64,000 nucleotides of DNA. Origin: JABDBE01 sp963832245. GTDB lineage: Bacteria; Acidobacteriota; Terriglobia; Terriglobales; Acidobacteriaceae. Positions 32,981-42,426 of the stretch are shown here, in pieces. Position numbers and translations under genes: made by a program. Within the stretch, counting starts at the first letter, position 1. Each line of letters opens with the position of its first letter. The notes under the pieces were generated by a model. It made no database searches, had not been told where the DNA came from, and saw only the letters and a list, made by a program, of their open reading frames with translations. The stretch lies in contig CAWHTG010000004.1 of NCBI GenBank assembly GCA_963832245.1, forward strand, positions 372,001 through 436,000. Direction: 5' to 3'.

Positions 32981-34480
32981 CTATGTCTTTGTGCTTTCTG
33001 CGTTGACTATGTGAAGCCGCATGAGATTGGTTGAGCCGGATGCCATCTGGGTTCCCGCCACTACGGCTAATACGTCCGCCGCTTTGATGCGATCCTGGCG
33101 CAGGAGCTCGCGCTCCGCGGTCGTAACCATATCTTCGGCGTTGCGCGCTTGCGCCGTGCGTATGGGATGCACGCCCCAGAAAAGATTCATCCGGTTGCAC
33201 ACCGGCAACACCTGGCTGAAAGCATAAATCGCGGCTTTGGGCCGATACTTGGAAATCATGCGCGCGGTATTTCCGGTTTCAGTGAAGACCGCAATGGCTC
33301 CCATGGGCAAGTCTTCAGCGGCATGGGAGACGGACTCACAGATGGCTTCCGCGATGGTAATGGAATGCCTCTCGCGGCGCCGCCGGGGCTGAGTAAAATC
33401 GCCCGAATTCCCCTCCGCCTCAACCACGATTCGAGCCATCATTGCCACCGCTTCGCGGGGGTAGAGACCGTTGGCGGTTTCGGCGGAAAGCATCACGGCG
33501 TCGCTGCCGTCGAAAATCGCGTTGGCGACGTCGCTGGCCTCGGCCCGCGTGGGACGCGGGTTTTCAATCATCGATTCCAGCATTTGCGTGGCAGTAATCA
33601 CCGGCTTGCGCCACTCGGCCGACCTGCGGATCACGTATTTCTGGATGACCGGGACCTTCTCCGGCGGCATTTCCACGCCAAGATCGCCACGAGCTACCAT
33701 GACGCCGTCGGATGCTTCGAAAATTTCTTCCAGTCGTTCGAGGGCTTGAGGTTTTTCGAGTTTGGCGATTACTGGAAGATCGGCCCCGTGGCTGGCAATG
33801 ATTTCCTTTACCTCGCGCACATCGGCGGCGGAGCGCACGAACGAAATCGCAAGCATGTCGACGCCGTGCTTGAGCCCGAACTCCAGGTCGGCGCGATCCT
33901 TGTCTGTCAGGGCGGGAATCGAGAGCGCAATCCCAGGAAGATTAATGCCTTGGTGCTGGCCCAGTTGGCCGCCGTTGATGACCTCGCACTCCACATCTTG
34001 GCCGCGAACACGAGCGACGCGCAGCTCAATAAGCCCGTCACAAAGCAGAATGCGGTCGCCCGGTTTGACCTCTTGCGCGAGCCCCTGAAATGTGGTTGAG
34101 ATTAGGCTCGCGGTGCCTTCGATGTCTCGCGGCGTGATCGTGACGTGAGACTCGGCCGCGAGAATAACCGACGCCCCGCCCTTCAGGCGGCCGGTGCGAA
34201 TCTTGGGACCCTGCAGGTCCTGCAGAATGCAGATGGTGCGATTCTCCTGCTCGGCGGCACGGCGCAGGCGCTCGATGTGTCGCGCGTGCTCCTCGTGCGA
34301 TCCGTGAGAGAAGTTCAGACGGGCCACGTCCATGCCAAGGCGCATGAGATCGCGCAGCATGGATTCTGAATTGCAGGCCGGACCGACTGTGCAGATAATT
34401 TTGGCGCGGCGAATCGCGGCAGCGGGCGATGAAGTAACATCCTGGCAGACGCGCTTTCGCGAAGACTCTTCTTTTTCCAA
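32981..34480 (-). CDS. pyk: Pyruvate kinase
   Basis: The enzyme transfers phosphate from phosphoenolpyruvate to ADP. Motifs are RRAKIICTVGPACNSESMLR at the N-terminus, MDVARLNFSHGSHEEH, LQDLQGPKIR, the active-site IAKLEKPQALERLEEI and GVMVARGDLGVEMPPEKVP, MLESMIENPRPTRAEASDVANA, followed by the C-terminal domain (ISKYRPKAAIYAFS, RIKAADVLAVVAG). The frame is open to 34729, across a different gene remnant, so that start is not credible. I take the TTG at 34480, giving 499 residues; a non-standard start nearby is possible and no clear ribosome site was seen. Confidence 0.9.
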   Translation of the reverse strand: MEKEESSRKRVCQDVTSSPAAAIRRAKIICTVGPACNSESMLRDLMRLGMDVARLNFSHGSHEEHARHIERLRRAAEQENRTICILQDLQGPKIRTGRLKGGASVILAAESHVTITPRDIEGTASLISTTFQGLAQEVKPGDRILLCDGLIELRVARVRGQDVECEVINGGQLGQHQGINLPGIALSIPALTDKDRADLEFGLKHGVDMLAISFVRSAADVREVKEIIASHGADLPVIAKLEKPQALERLEEIFEASDGVMVARGDLGVEMPPEKVPVIQKYVIRRSAEWRKPVITATQMLESMIENPRPTRAEASDVANAIFDGSDAVMLSAETANGLYPREAVAMMARIVVEAEGNSGDFTQPRRRRERHSITIAEAICESVSHAAEDLPMGAIAVFTETGNTARMISKYRPKAAIYAFSQVLPVCNRMNLFWGVHPIRTAQARNAEDMVTTAERELLRQDRIKAADVLAVVAGTQMASGSTNLMRLHIVNAESTKT

Positions 34481-34604
34481 GTTTGTGCCGATCAAATTTT
34501 GTGTCGGTATAATTATTGTATATGGAGAGGTGCTTTTATATCGGCACAGTGGTCGAGGCCCTCCGCGGTCGTGGTTGCATCGGTCCTCTGCCGGTCGCGC
34601 GGGT

Positions 34605-35276
34605 TCAACACAGCAGATTCCATGCTTCTTTGTAGGGCGCGTACTTGCTGGTTGGGTCGGAGGTGTAGATACGTATCCCGCTGCTGTCCCCGTGGAGCAC
34701 AAGTCTTGCCGGGATGATGTACCAAACATCCTCCGTGATGACGTAGACTGCCAGGAAATCGAATTCTCCGGGTTGGTAAGGCTTGCCTTTACGGCTGGGC
34801 TTGCGAATGCCGGCCTTGGCCAGCACGGGGAGGAATACGCGATGGTAGAGGTTATCGGGGTAGAGAATCGTCCCTTCGGGTGACCGAAAAACGAATTCGT
34901 CGGGGATGTCGTTCGTGCCTTTCAGGTAAGCCTCCAGCAGACGTTTGTCTCGAAGCTCAACGAGTACCTTTCGGAGCTCACGGGACAAATCCACCCGTCT
35001 CGACTTTTTTTTGGTCGTCGTGTGCTCGCGGCGCACGTAGTTGTGCTGCACTAGGATGAAGCGTTCGGAGTCATTGTCATTTCCACCGAGCTGGATGTCG
35101 CCCCTCTGGAGCGCCACGAGCTCTCCGCGGCGCAGCCCAGCACGCACCGCCATAAGCAGCAAGGGATGGTACTCGGGACAAATCTCGTGAGCAGCCTCAG
35201 GAACTGCTGAACTTCCTGGGATGTGAGCGCGACGCCCTTTGCCTCGGCCGTCTTTGCCGACCGAGTGAAACGCCAA
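34605..35276 (-). pseudogene. Chimeric remnant: tyrosine recombinase fragment joined to PD-(D/E)XK endonuclease tail
   Basis: Residues about 30-160 are the central catalytic region of a tyrosine recombinase (ICPEYHPLLLMAVRAGLRRG with the first catalytic Arg, then RRVDLSRELRKVLVELR and HRVFLPVLAKAGIRK). The expected HDLRHTFAS block should follow AGIRK but is missing. Instead the frame runs into GKPYQPGEFDFLAVYVITED and VWYIIPA...KYAPYKEAWNLL, the C-terminal end of the group-I-intron-associated PD-(D/E)XK endonuclease family, without its catalytic half. At the 5' side, the frame AKGVALTSQEVQQFL continues in another register and joins EAAHEICPEY by a one-base frameshift near 35198. So two broken genes are fused into one open frame. 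Confidence 0.7.
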
Positions 35277-35322
35277 TGTTTTGGGCTTTACAACTCAAGT
35301 CCGTTCTAGCCCGGATCGCGTC

Positions 35323-36696
35323 TTATGCGATGCACGGGGCAGGCGCGATGGTATTGGTGAACATCATGCGGATTCCGTGTTCCGGCCGCAGGATGACCAT
35401 CGGGCGAGCTTCGATCATTTGGCCCGGAGCCAACTGAAAATCATACGTTCTGAGCAGATCGCGCAAAATCATGAGGATCTGCAGTATCGCGTAATTTCCG
35501 CCGATACAACCTCGCGGTCCGCCACCGAAGGGAAGGAAGGTGAAGGGTGTGCGCAGCTTCTCGTTTTCTTTGGTGAAACGCTCCGTATCGAAGTTCTCGG
35601 GATTCTGCCAGTAGCGCGGAGCATGGTGCGCACCGTACACATACACAATGACCATCGATCCGCGGGGTATGGCGACGTCGCCTACGCGGTCGTCTGCGAC
35701 AGCCATGCGGTCGACCATCCAAAACGGCGGGTAGAGGCGGAGCGCCTCCTGAATTACCTGAGTCGCAAATTCGAATTTGGGAACGTCGCAGTATCTCAGA
35801 GGCGCGTCGCCGAGCACGGTATCAAACTCCTGCCGTAGCCTTTCAAGGCAATCTGGACGCGAGCTCAAAAGATAAAGTAGCCACGATAGCGCATTCGACG
35901 ATGTTTCATGGCCGGCAACCAGAAGTTGCATGCTCTCGCTCAGGATGAGTTCATCCCTCATGCCTTCGCCACCGCTGTAACGCGCATCCATCAAAGTCTG
36001 CAGCAGATCGTGGCCGGGCGGTTCGTTGCGGCGCTTCCTGATGTATTCGAGCAGAATGGCGTCCGCTCGGGCTCGCATGTCTTCGTGTTTGCGCAGTTCG
36101 CCCGAGACCGCGAACCAGGGATTTAGATAGGGCTGAAGGGTTTGCCGGACAATGAATTCTTGGACGGTGCAGATGGTATGGCTGACAAGATCGATGTCTG
36201 CATCCTTCAACCGCGCGCCAAATAGCGATCGGGCGACCATCGCGAAGGTGATTTTCATCAGGTGGGGGTAGATATCGACAGGGCCAACACGGACCTGTCT
36301 GTCGAAATCCCGCAGCGACTCGGCGAGGGAGTCCTGCATGATTGAGGACAGCGCATCGAGTTGCTTTCGATCGAAGCCCGTCTGGATTAGACGCCGCTGC
36401 GTGCGCCATGCTTCTCCGTGGGTCGTGAGAAGACCTTTGCCCAGGAAGTGGCCCATACGCTTCACTTGAATTTCGGATTTCTGGTAGTTCTCCGCATTGG
36501 TCTTCAACACGTGCTGAATGACAGCGGGATCGATGGTAACGATCGCTTCCTTGAGACCACCCAAATAGAGCCGGAATGTGTCGCCGAAGATTTCGTTGTA
36601 CCTGGACAAAACCTGCACGGGATTGCGGGCCATTGCGCGAGAATCCGCAAAGCAGCGAAATCGGGAAACAATGGGGACAGACGTTGATGAGCTCAT
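35323..36696 (-). CDS. Cytochrome P450
   Basis: A heme-thiolate monooxygenase. Visible are the I-helix oxygen-activation motif LLVAGHETSSNALSW, the K-helix ExxR (QEALRLYPPFW), the PERF-like FDTERFTKEN and the heme loop FLPFGGGPRGCIGG with the ligand Cys. Length and motifs fit soluble bacterial fatty-acid or terpenoid P450s. The frame opens at 36768 with possible starts at 36762, 36732 and 36696; AGGA nine bases before 36696 favours the last. It lies downstream of the desaturase on the same strand, so both probably modify the same lipid. No ferredoxin gene is adjacent. Confidence 0.92.
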   Translation of the reverse strand: MSSSTSVPIVSRFRCFADSRAMARNPVQVLSRYNEIFGDTFRLYLGGLKEAIVTIDPAVIQHVLKTNAENYQKSEIQVKRMGHFLGKGLLTTHGEAWRTQRRLIQTGFDRKQLDALSSIMQDSLAESLRDFDRQVRVGPVDIYPHLMKITFAMVARSLFGARLKDADIDLVSHTICTVQEFIVRQTLQPYLNPWFAVSGELRKHEDMRARADAILLEYIRKRRNEPPGHDLLQTLMDARYSGGEGMRDELILSESMQLLVAGHETSSNALSWLLYLLSSRPDCLERLRQEFDTVLGDAPLRYCDVPKFEFATQVIQEALRLYPPFWMVDRMAVADDRVGDVAIPRGSMVIVYVYGAHHAPRYWQNPENFDTERFTKENEKLRTPFTFLPFGGGPRGCIGGNYAILQILMILRDLLRTYDFQLAPGQMIEARPMVILRPEHGIRMMFTNTIAPAPCIA

Positions 36697-36786
36697 ATCC
36701 AGCCGTCCTGATATTTGCCTCGGAGATTTCATGTCACTTGTAGGAAGTGGTGACTGGGCCATGCGCAAAAGATAAAACGCTCAGAA

Positions 36787-37941
36787 TCAGTTTTCGTTCC
36801 CCAGTTGCTTCAAGAGTATCAGATGATGCCGGATTGCCCCCGTCATGGTGGGGTTCTGCCGATAGGAAACCCCAAACTCTTCGGCAGTCTCCTTCACGAT
36901 CCTGGTCAGCGGAGCATAGTGGGTATGGCACACGAAAGGGCACAGGTGGTGGACGATGTGATGGTTAAGCCCGCCCACGAGCCAACCGACAAGCGGGTTT
37001 TCGGTTGCATAATCGGCCGTTGTCGCGAAGATGTGATACACCCCGTTTTCAAACTCGCGACGATCCGAGGGAAAGTAAGTGCTGTCGACGGTGTGCGTCG
37101 ACTGGAATACGAGCGTTACGGTTAAACCGACGATCAAATTGACCAGGAGGAACGCCCCGGCAACCAGCAAAGGCGATTTTCCCAGCACCATCACCGGCAA
37201 GATAAGCATGTAAGTGAGGTAGAAACCCTTGCCGGCAAAGAGAATGGCATATTCGCGCAGGGAATGTTTGGTGCGTCTCAGATATTCGTGGGTCGGGAAG
37301 AAAAAGCATTGGAAGTCCCTGAAAAACACGTAATCGAGAGAGAACAGCGCGTAAACGAACAGCGCGTAGATGTGCTGGAACCGGTGCCACGGCAACCGGG
37401 ATTCATAGGGTGTAAAGCGAAAGATGCCGCGTCCCGAAAGCGCGTCATCTTCGCCGTGGAGATTGATGCAGGAGTGATGGCCCCGATGATGGAGGATGCG
37501 CCACATGTATGAACTGATTCCGCACAAATCGAAGACATAGTTCAGGGTTTTGTTTACGAGCGACCGGGACGAGATGGCGTTGTGATTGCTGTCATGGGCG
37601 ATGTTCAGCAAAAGGAATGTTTGCGCGAGCCCGCCTAAAAGGTAGAGGGCAACAAACTTCCATGAACCGGGCCTGAGCGCATACATAGCAATCCATGCGC
37701 CTACGAGGACTGCCAGACCCATAGCGATCTTGACCCACATTGTGCGGTCGGCTTTGGGAGAAATGCTCTGATCGGCAAAAAACCTATCCAGGCGGCTACG
37801 CAAGACTCTCGGGAATGAAGACGCACCGGTCGATTCGATGATCGGGGAACCTAAAGTTTCCGAGGGTACAAGATCCGCGATGTCCGGTTGATCGGCAATC
37901 ACCGCTTCGGATTGGAACGTCACCGGCGCCTCCGCGATCAT
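36787..37941 (-). CDS. Membrane fatty-acid desaturase/hydroxylase
   Basis: A di-iron membrane enzyme. The three histidine boxes are HDSNH (about residue 115), HHRGHH (about 150) and NHHIVHHLCPF (about 325), with hydrophobic spans between. This spacing is that of front-end/linoleoyl-CoA-type desaturases. Frame opens at 38049; the first 36 codons are Arg-rich and unlike a protein N-terminus, so the ATG at 37941 is preferred, though neither has a clear ribosome site. It is the first gene of the leftward arm of the lipid locus, with P450 after it. Confidence 0.9.
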   Translation of the reverse strand: MIAEAPVTFQSEAVIADQPDIADLVPSETLGSPIIESTGASSFPRVLRSRLDRFFADQSISPKADRTMWVKIAMGLAVLVGAWIAMYALRPGSWKFVALYLLGGLAQTFLLLNIAHDSNHNAISSRSLVNKTLNYVFDLCGISSYMWRILHHRGHHSCINLHGEDDALSGRGIFRFTPYESRLPWHRFQHIYALFVYALFSLDYVFFRDFQCFFFPTHEYLRRTKHSLREYAILFAGKGFYLTYMLILPVMVLGKSPLLVAGAFLLVNLIVGLTVTLVFQSTHTVDSTYFPSDRREFENGVYHIFATTADYATENPLVGWLVGGLNHHIVHHLCPFVCHTHYAPLTRIVKETAEEFGVSYRQNPTMTGAIRHHLILLKQLGNEN

Positions 37942-38437
37942 GGTAAATTGGACCCGACGCGTTCCACAAGATGCACAAACGGCCCTGACCCGCGGCGTAA
38001 TGTTGCTGCGCCGTTGAGAGTCTCGCTGCAATATTTTAGTGCGAGCCATAAAGGGCGATCAAGAAAATTCCGAACGGACCGAGTATGGATGCTGGTGCCT
38101 CATCCCAGGAAGCGATGACGCGTGGTATTGTGCAAACGTTTTGTTAATATATTACCAACCAATGAACCTTAGTGAACGGGGCCTCCTGCATGTGGTGTAG
38201 GAGCTCCACAAGTCTGCTTCGCGTCCTGTGCGGCAAAAAGGAGAACGTCCGTTCCCCAGCTAATCGAGCGACGCTTGTGGTGAGAAAAAAAATACGCGTG
38301 CATTCTCACAGTCCCACATTCCAGATCTGCATTGCGATCTGCACTTCGAGACTCAATCGTGTTTCATCTCGCTCGCTGGCGAGGTATGTTTCGTTTACTG
38401 ACTTGCGTTCTATTCGACCTTGGAGGATCGCTGATTG
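37942..38437. promoter_or_regulatory. Divergent regulatory region of the lipid-type locus
   Basis: About 0.5 kb separates the desaturase (leftward) from the acyl-AMP ligase gene (rightward). The most AT-rich part, around 38135-38165, contains the palindrome TAATATATTA (38145-38154). On the plus strand TTGTGC (38129) with TATTAC 16 bases on could be a promoter. CTCCTGCA/TGTAGGAG (38183-38203) is a small hairpin with one mismatch. GGAGG at 38422-38426 serves the ligase gene. No regulator gene is present nearby. An 88-codon frame here was rejected. Confidence 0.4.
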
Positions 38438-41400
38438 ATGACGGCGTCAATTCTGGACCACCTGGATAGGCTGGCAGATGAGCACCCGAACAAACTACTT
38501 TATTCGTACCTTGACGTAAACGGCGATCCGATCGAAACCCACACCTACGCGTCGTTTCTCCACCGAGCGCAAGCGATCGCGGGGCATTTGCGGAAAGAGG
38601 GTCGTTTCGCGGCGGGCGATCGGGTTCTGCTTGCCTACCCGCCGGGGCTCGAAATGATCTGCGCATTTTTTGGTTGCGTGCGCGCCGGATTGATCCCCGT
38701 GCCGGTCTATCCTCCCAGTTCGCGCGGCTTCCAAAGCGCCCTATACAAGACGGTCCACATCGCAAAGGATTGCCAAGCGGCTGGAATCTTAACGAGCAGA
38801 GATTACCACGCATCTCTCAAGACGAATCTCGCCAGACGTGGAGTCTCGGCGTCGGGCGTAGACGTAGATTACATTTCCGGTCTTCCGTGGATCGCCACGG
38901 AAGATTTCGTGGACACGATTTCGGACCGATCACCTGTCGATCCTTCGAAGATCTTGTTTCTCCAGTACACGTCGGGTTCGACGATGGAGCCCAAGGGCGT
39001 GATCGTGACGCACGAAAACATCCTGAATACCTATCCGCTCGTGATCGACCATGCGGCACCGGTCGTCGTTTCCTGGCTTCCGCAGTATCACGATATGGGA
39101 CTGATCGGATGCTACCTCTATCCAGCACTGAAAGGTGGCACGACGTATGGGTTCGCTCCCATGGATTTCATTCAGCGGCCGATCCTATGGTTCAATGCGA
39201 TAACGACCTACCGCGCCACTGCGGCGGCTGCCCCCAACTTCGCCTACGACTATTGCTTGCGCGCCGGGAGGCTTTCCAAGGAAAACCTGGAGGCTTGTGA
39301 CCTCAGCTCGCTTCGCGTATTGATGTGCGCCGCAGAACCCGTAAAACCGGATACCTACACCCGGTTTTTAGAAGCGTTTCAGCCCTATGGACTCAAGTCC
39401 GAGAGTTTCCATGTCGCCTACGGGCTGGCCGAGAATACTTTGGCGGTCTCACTGGGCGGTCGTAACATCGTTTCCGTCAATAAGCGTGCCCTGGCGCTGG
39501 GCAAGGCCCGCATGACCACTGAGGTTTCAGAAATCGGCTGCGCCACGCAGATTGTCAGTTGTGGAACCTCGCTCCCGGGCCTCGACGTTAAGATCGTGGA
39601 TCCGGAAGGGCATTTCCCTCTTAAGCCAGAGCGTATCGGCGAAATTTGGGTTGCCGGAAGCGGTAAGTGCCAGGGTTACTGGAATAATCCTGAATTGACT
39701 CTGAAGCAGTTTCGTGCGCGGCTCGTGGACGATACGCCCTATGACGACGGCTACCTTCGGACCGGCGACATAGGATTCATCCACGACGGCGAACTCTACG
39801 TCTGCGGCCGCATCAAGGACATGATTATTCTGCGCGGGCAAAACTATTACCCGCACGACATTGAGAACGTCGTGGAGAAATCATCCAGTCTGATCCGGCA
39901 TAATTGCGTCGCCGCCTTCCAGGTTCAGGAAGACAGCGAACCGGCGCTAGCCATCGTTGCCGAAGTCAAGAGTCCGAGGGCGCTTCCCGAAGCACGAAAG
40001 ATTGCCGCTGCGGTCCGGAATTATCTCAACGTGGAAGTAGCGATGATTTCCCTCATCGCGCCCCGTGCGATCCCGAGAACGAGTTCGGGGAAAATCATGC
40101 GCCATAAGACCAAGCAGATGTGGCTGCAAGGTCAGTTCACCGTTCTCTCCGACTTTTCACGGGAGAAGGACGCCGGTAAGTCCCACTCCGACGTTCATTC
40201 CTCTTTCGCCGAATTGAAAGCCCGGTACAACCTGACAGGTCTGGAATCTTACAACCTCGTCGAAGCCGGGCTGGACTCCCTGGACCTTGTTGTATTCATG
40301 CATGAGCTCAAGGAACTCCTGAAAGATCAAGGCGCCGAGTTGCTGGCGAGGCAGGTAGATATTGGTGTCATTCAGCGTGTCAGTGTAGCCGAGTTGTTTG
40401 GACTAGCCGAACAACTTGAGCGCGCTCCCGAAGAGGCACTGGTTCATCTGCGCCATTCCCTCGCGGCTTTCCGTGAAGAGCAGTGCGCCGCTGAGAAACA
40501 GATGATGAGCAACGACAGGAAGCTCATCTTCGAGCCTGCGGTGCCTTCGCCCATGCCGGATATACCGATGCTGAATCATGTGCTGCTCACGGGCGGGACA
40601 GGCTTCATAGGGCCATTCCTCATCAAAAGCTTGCTGGAACAGACCCGGGCGAAGATCTATGTACTCGTCAGGTCTTCCGACGAAAAGCAGGGCAGGCAGA
40701 GACTGAGAGCTGCGATGGAGTCAATGGGGCCGTGCGGAGCGGGGCTGATGGGGATGTTCGAGGCCCGCGTGATCCCCGTCTCCGGCGATCTAGCGCAGCC
40801 AAAGCTGGGCCTGATGCAGGACGCGTGGGATTTCCTCGCGAGTGAAATCGACACGGTGTTCCACAACGGTGCAAGCGTGAACTACCTATTCAATTACGAC
40901 CTGATGCGTGACGCGAACGTGCTGGGAACCAATGAGGTCGTAAGATTGGCGTTCGAGGGAAGGCCCAAAGAGTTCAATTATGTCTCGACTACGTTCGTGT
41001 TTGGCTGGGCGGTCAAATCGGTCTTGTATGAGACTGACCTGAACGAGAATATGGAGCTTCTCGATTTTGGGTACAGTCAATCGAAATGGGTAGCGGAACA
41101 GGTGGTTGTCGACGCGCGCAGCCGGGGACTTTCCGCGCGGATTTTCCGGCCGGCTCTCGTGAGTCCTTCGGTCACGGGCGGAGGTAACAACTTCGATATC
41201 GCGGTTCGCTTAGTTGCCTTTATGGTGAATCACGGGATCGGCGTCGACACTCTCAACCAGGTCAGCTTTGTTCCGGCCGACATTGTGGCCAACAATATCG
41301 TTGCCATCTCTACCACTCCCGGTACAGCGAATAAGACTTACCATGTCGTTCGCGACGACTATTCGAACATGATGGATATTACTGGGCTTATTACCAAAGC

Positions 41401-41839
41401 GACTGGCCGGCAATTCGAAATATTCAGCCTTCCCGACTTCGTTCCCGAGCTGATCCGGAGATGCCGGAAGGAAGATCTGCTCTTTCCCCTGCTCGATTTT
41501 CTGGTGGGCTCTGTCGACAATATCTCCTCCATGGAGTTCAAACGGTATGACAGCTCTTCCTATCAAAGAGCCCGGGATGCCTCCGTGTGTGGCAAACCGG
41601 ACCCGTCTCTGGAAGATACGGTCAACGGCATTCTAAAATTTATGTATCGCAAGGGGATCATTTCGGTCGCGGCTCGTGAGGTCAACGCGGTGTCACCGAT
41701 CTGCGAGCGCGAACTGAACATCCAGACCCATCGGAGAGGTATGGATTGCGGTGCGCAATGCCTCCAATGCATGACCGATGCTGGAGATCCTGAGTGTATC
41801 GACGAGATTCCGAAGATCGAAGCCTCGGAGCAGTTGTGA
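38438..41839 (+). CDS. Fatty acyl-AMP ligase / ACP / thioester reductase fusion
   Basis: Three parts are clear in 1133 residues. Residues 1-560 are an adenylation domain of the fatty acyl-AMP ligase type (PVYPPSSRGFQSALYK, FLQYTSGSTMEPKGVIVTHE, SWLPQYHDMGLIGCYLYPAL, TGDIGFIHDGELYVCGR, SGKIMRHKT). Residues 570-660 are a carrier domain with the phosphopantetheine serine Ser614 in EAGLDSLDLV. Residues 713-1090 are a Rossmann thioester reductase (LLTGGTGFIGPFLIKSLLEQ, FNYVSTTFVFG). It would activate a fatty acid, hold it as thioester and release it as aldehyde or alcohol, like carboxylic acid reductases and Lys2-type enzymes. A Cys-rich tail (CGAQCLQCMTDAGDPEC) follows. ATG at 38438 lies 11 bases after GGAGG. 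Confidence 0.92.
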   Translation: MTASILDHLDRLADEHPNKLLYSYLDVNGDPIETHTYASFLHRAQAIAGHLRKEGRFAAGDRVLLAYPPGLEMICAFFGCVRAGLIPVPVYPPSSRGFQSALYKTVHIAKDCQAAGILTSRDYHASLKTNLARRGVSASGVDVDYISGLPWIATEDFVDTISDRSPVDPSKILFLQYTSGSTMEPKGVIVTHENILNTYPLVIDHAAPVVVSWLPQYHDMGLIGCYLYPALKGGTTYGFAPMDFIQRPILWFNAITTYRATAAAAPNFAYDYCLRAGRLSKENLEACDLSSLRVLMCAAEPVKPDTYTRFLEAFQPYGLKSESFHVAYGLAENTLAVSLGGRNIVSVNKRALALGKARMTTEVSEIGCATQIVSCGTSLPGLDVKIVDPEGHFPLKPERIGEIWVAGSGKCQGYWNNPELTLKQFRARLVDDTPYDDGYLRTGDIGFIHDGELYVCGRIKDMIILRGQNYYPHDIENVVEKSSSLIRHNCVAAFQVQEDSEPALAIVAEVKSPRALPEARKIAAAVRNYLNVEVAMISLIAPRAIPRTSSGKIMRHKTKQMWLQGQFTVLSDFSREKDAGKSHSDVHSSFAELKARYNLTGLESYNLVEAGLDSLDLVVFMHELKELLKDQGAELLARQVDIGVIQRVSVAELFGLAEQLERAPEEALVHLRHSLAAFREEQCAAEKQMMSNDRKLIFEPAVPSPMPDIPMLNHVLLTGGTGFIGPFLIKSLLEQTRAKIYVLVRSSDEKQGRQRLRAAMESMGPCGAGLMGMFEARVIPVSGDLAQPKLGLMQDAWDFLASEIDTVFHNGASVNYLFNYDLMRDANVLGTNEVVRLAFEGRPKEFNYVSTTFVFGWAVKSVLYETDLNENMELLDFGYSQSKWVAEQVVVDARSRGLSARIFRPALVSPSVTGGGNNFDIAVRLVAFMVNHGIGVDTLNQVSFVPADIVANNIVAISTTPGTANKTYHVVRDDYSNMMDITGLITKATGRQFEIFSLPDFVPELIRRCRKEDLLFPLLDFLVGSVDNISSMEFKRYDSSSYQRARDASVCGKPDPSLEDTVNGILKFMYRKGIISVAAREVNAVSPICERELNIQTHRRGMDCGAQCLQCMTDAGDPECIDEIPKIEASEQL

Positions 41840-41925
41840 GATGATCGCGGGGTCAATGAGCGAAATCGCCTGGTAACAACAGGTGTTGTTTGCAAGAGCG
41901 GATTTCATATCGTAAGGGGGAGACC

Positions 41926-42342
41926 ATGGCATTCTCGCAAAACTTCGTCAGACCGCAATCGGCTGCGGAACTTCGACTCCACGATCGCTTGACCCTTGCC
42001 TTGGTTGGGATAGGAGTAATTTTCGCATCCCTCGGTCTGGGTGAAGCCGTGTACCGATTCGCGTTCCGCGATTTTGATGGAGCAACTGATCGTCTTCCCA
42101 TCGAGATGTTGTTCGGACTGGCATTCGCCTGGATGACTACAAAACTGGCCAGAAAGATTTATCTGTATCGAATGGAGACTTCCGCGAGAATCAACTTCAT
42201 CCGAGATCGCAGCTACAAGATTCGTCACGCGGCAGAAGCGATCAAACCGTTGCCTTATCCGGGCAATCATCAGGCGATACGGGTAATTCGTGAAGAAGTG
42301 GATCGGATTGAGTTGGCATTGACCGATGTCACTCCTCGGTAG
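41926..42342 (+). CDS. Small membrane protein of the lipid locus, unknown family
   Basis: The 138-residue product has two hydrophobic segments: TLALVGIGVIFASLGLG near residue 22 and MLFGLAFAWMTTKLARK near residue 57, then a basic, helical cytosolic tail (YLYRMETSARINFIRDRSYK, IREEVDRIELALTD). AAGGGGGAG lies five bases before the ATG at 41926. It sits between the acyl ligase and the HpnB-type glycosyltransferase on the same strand. I do not recognise a family; a role as partner of either neighbour is inference. Confidence 0.7.
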   Translation: MAFSQNFVRPQSAAELRLHDRLTLALVGIGVIFASLGLGEAVYRFAFRDFDGATDRLPIEMLFGLAFAWMTTKLARKIYLYRMETSARINFIRDRSYKIRHAAEAIKPLPYPGNHQAIRVIREEVDRIELALTDVTPR

Positions 42343-42426
42343 GCGCAGCCCACTGGCTGAAATACCCGGTTGTTGGCAAGAAAAATCGGGAATTCCAGAA
42401 AGGGTTGAAGCGAAAACACTAACATT

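Noticed and set aside
38172..38438. 88-codon frame in the divergent regulatory region
   Set aside because: It overlaps the ribosome site of the acyl ligase gene and reads as random sequence.
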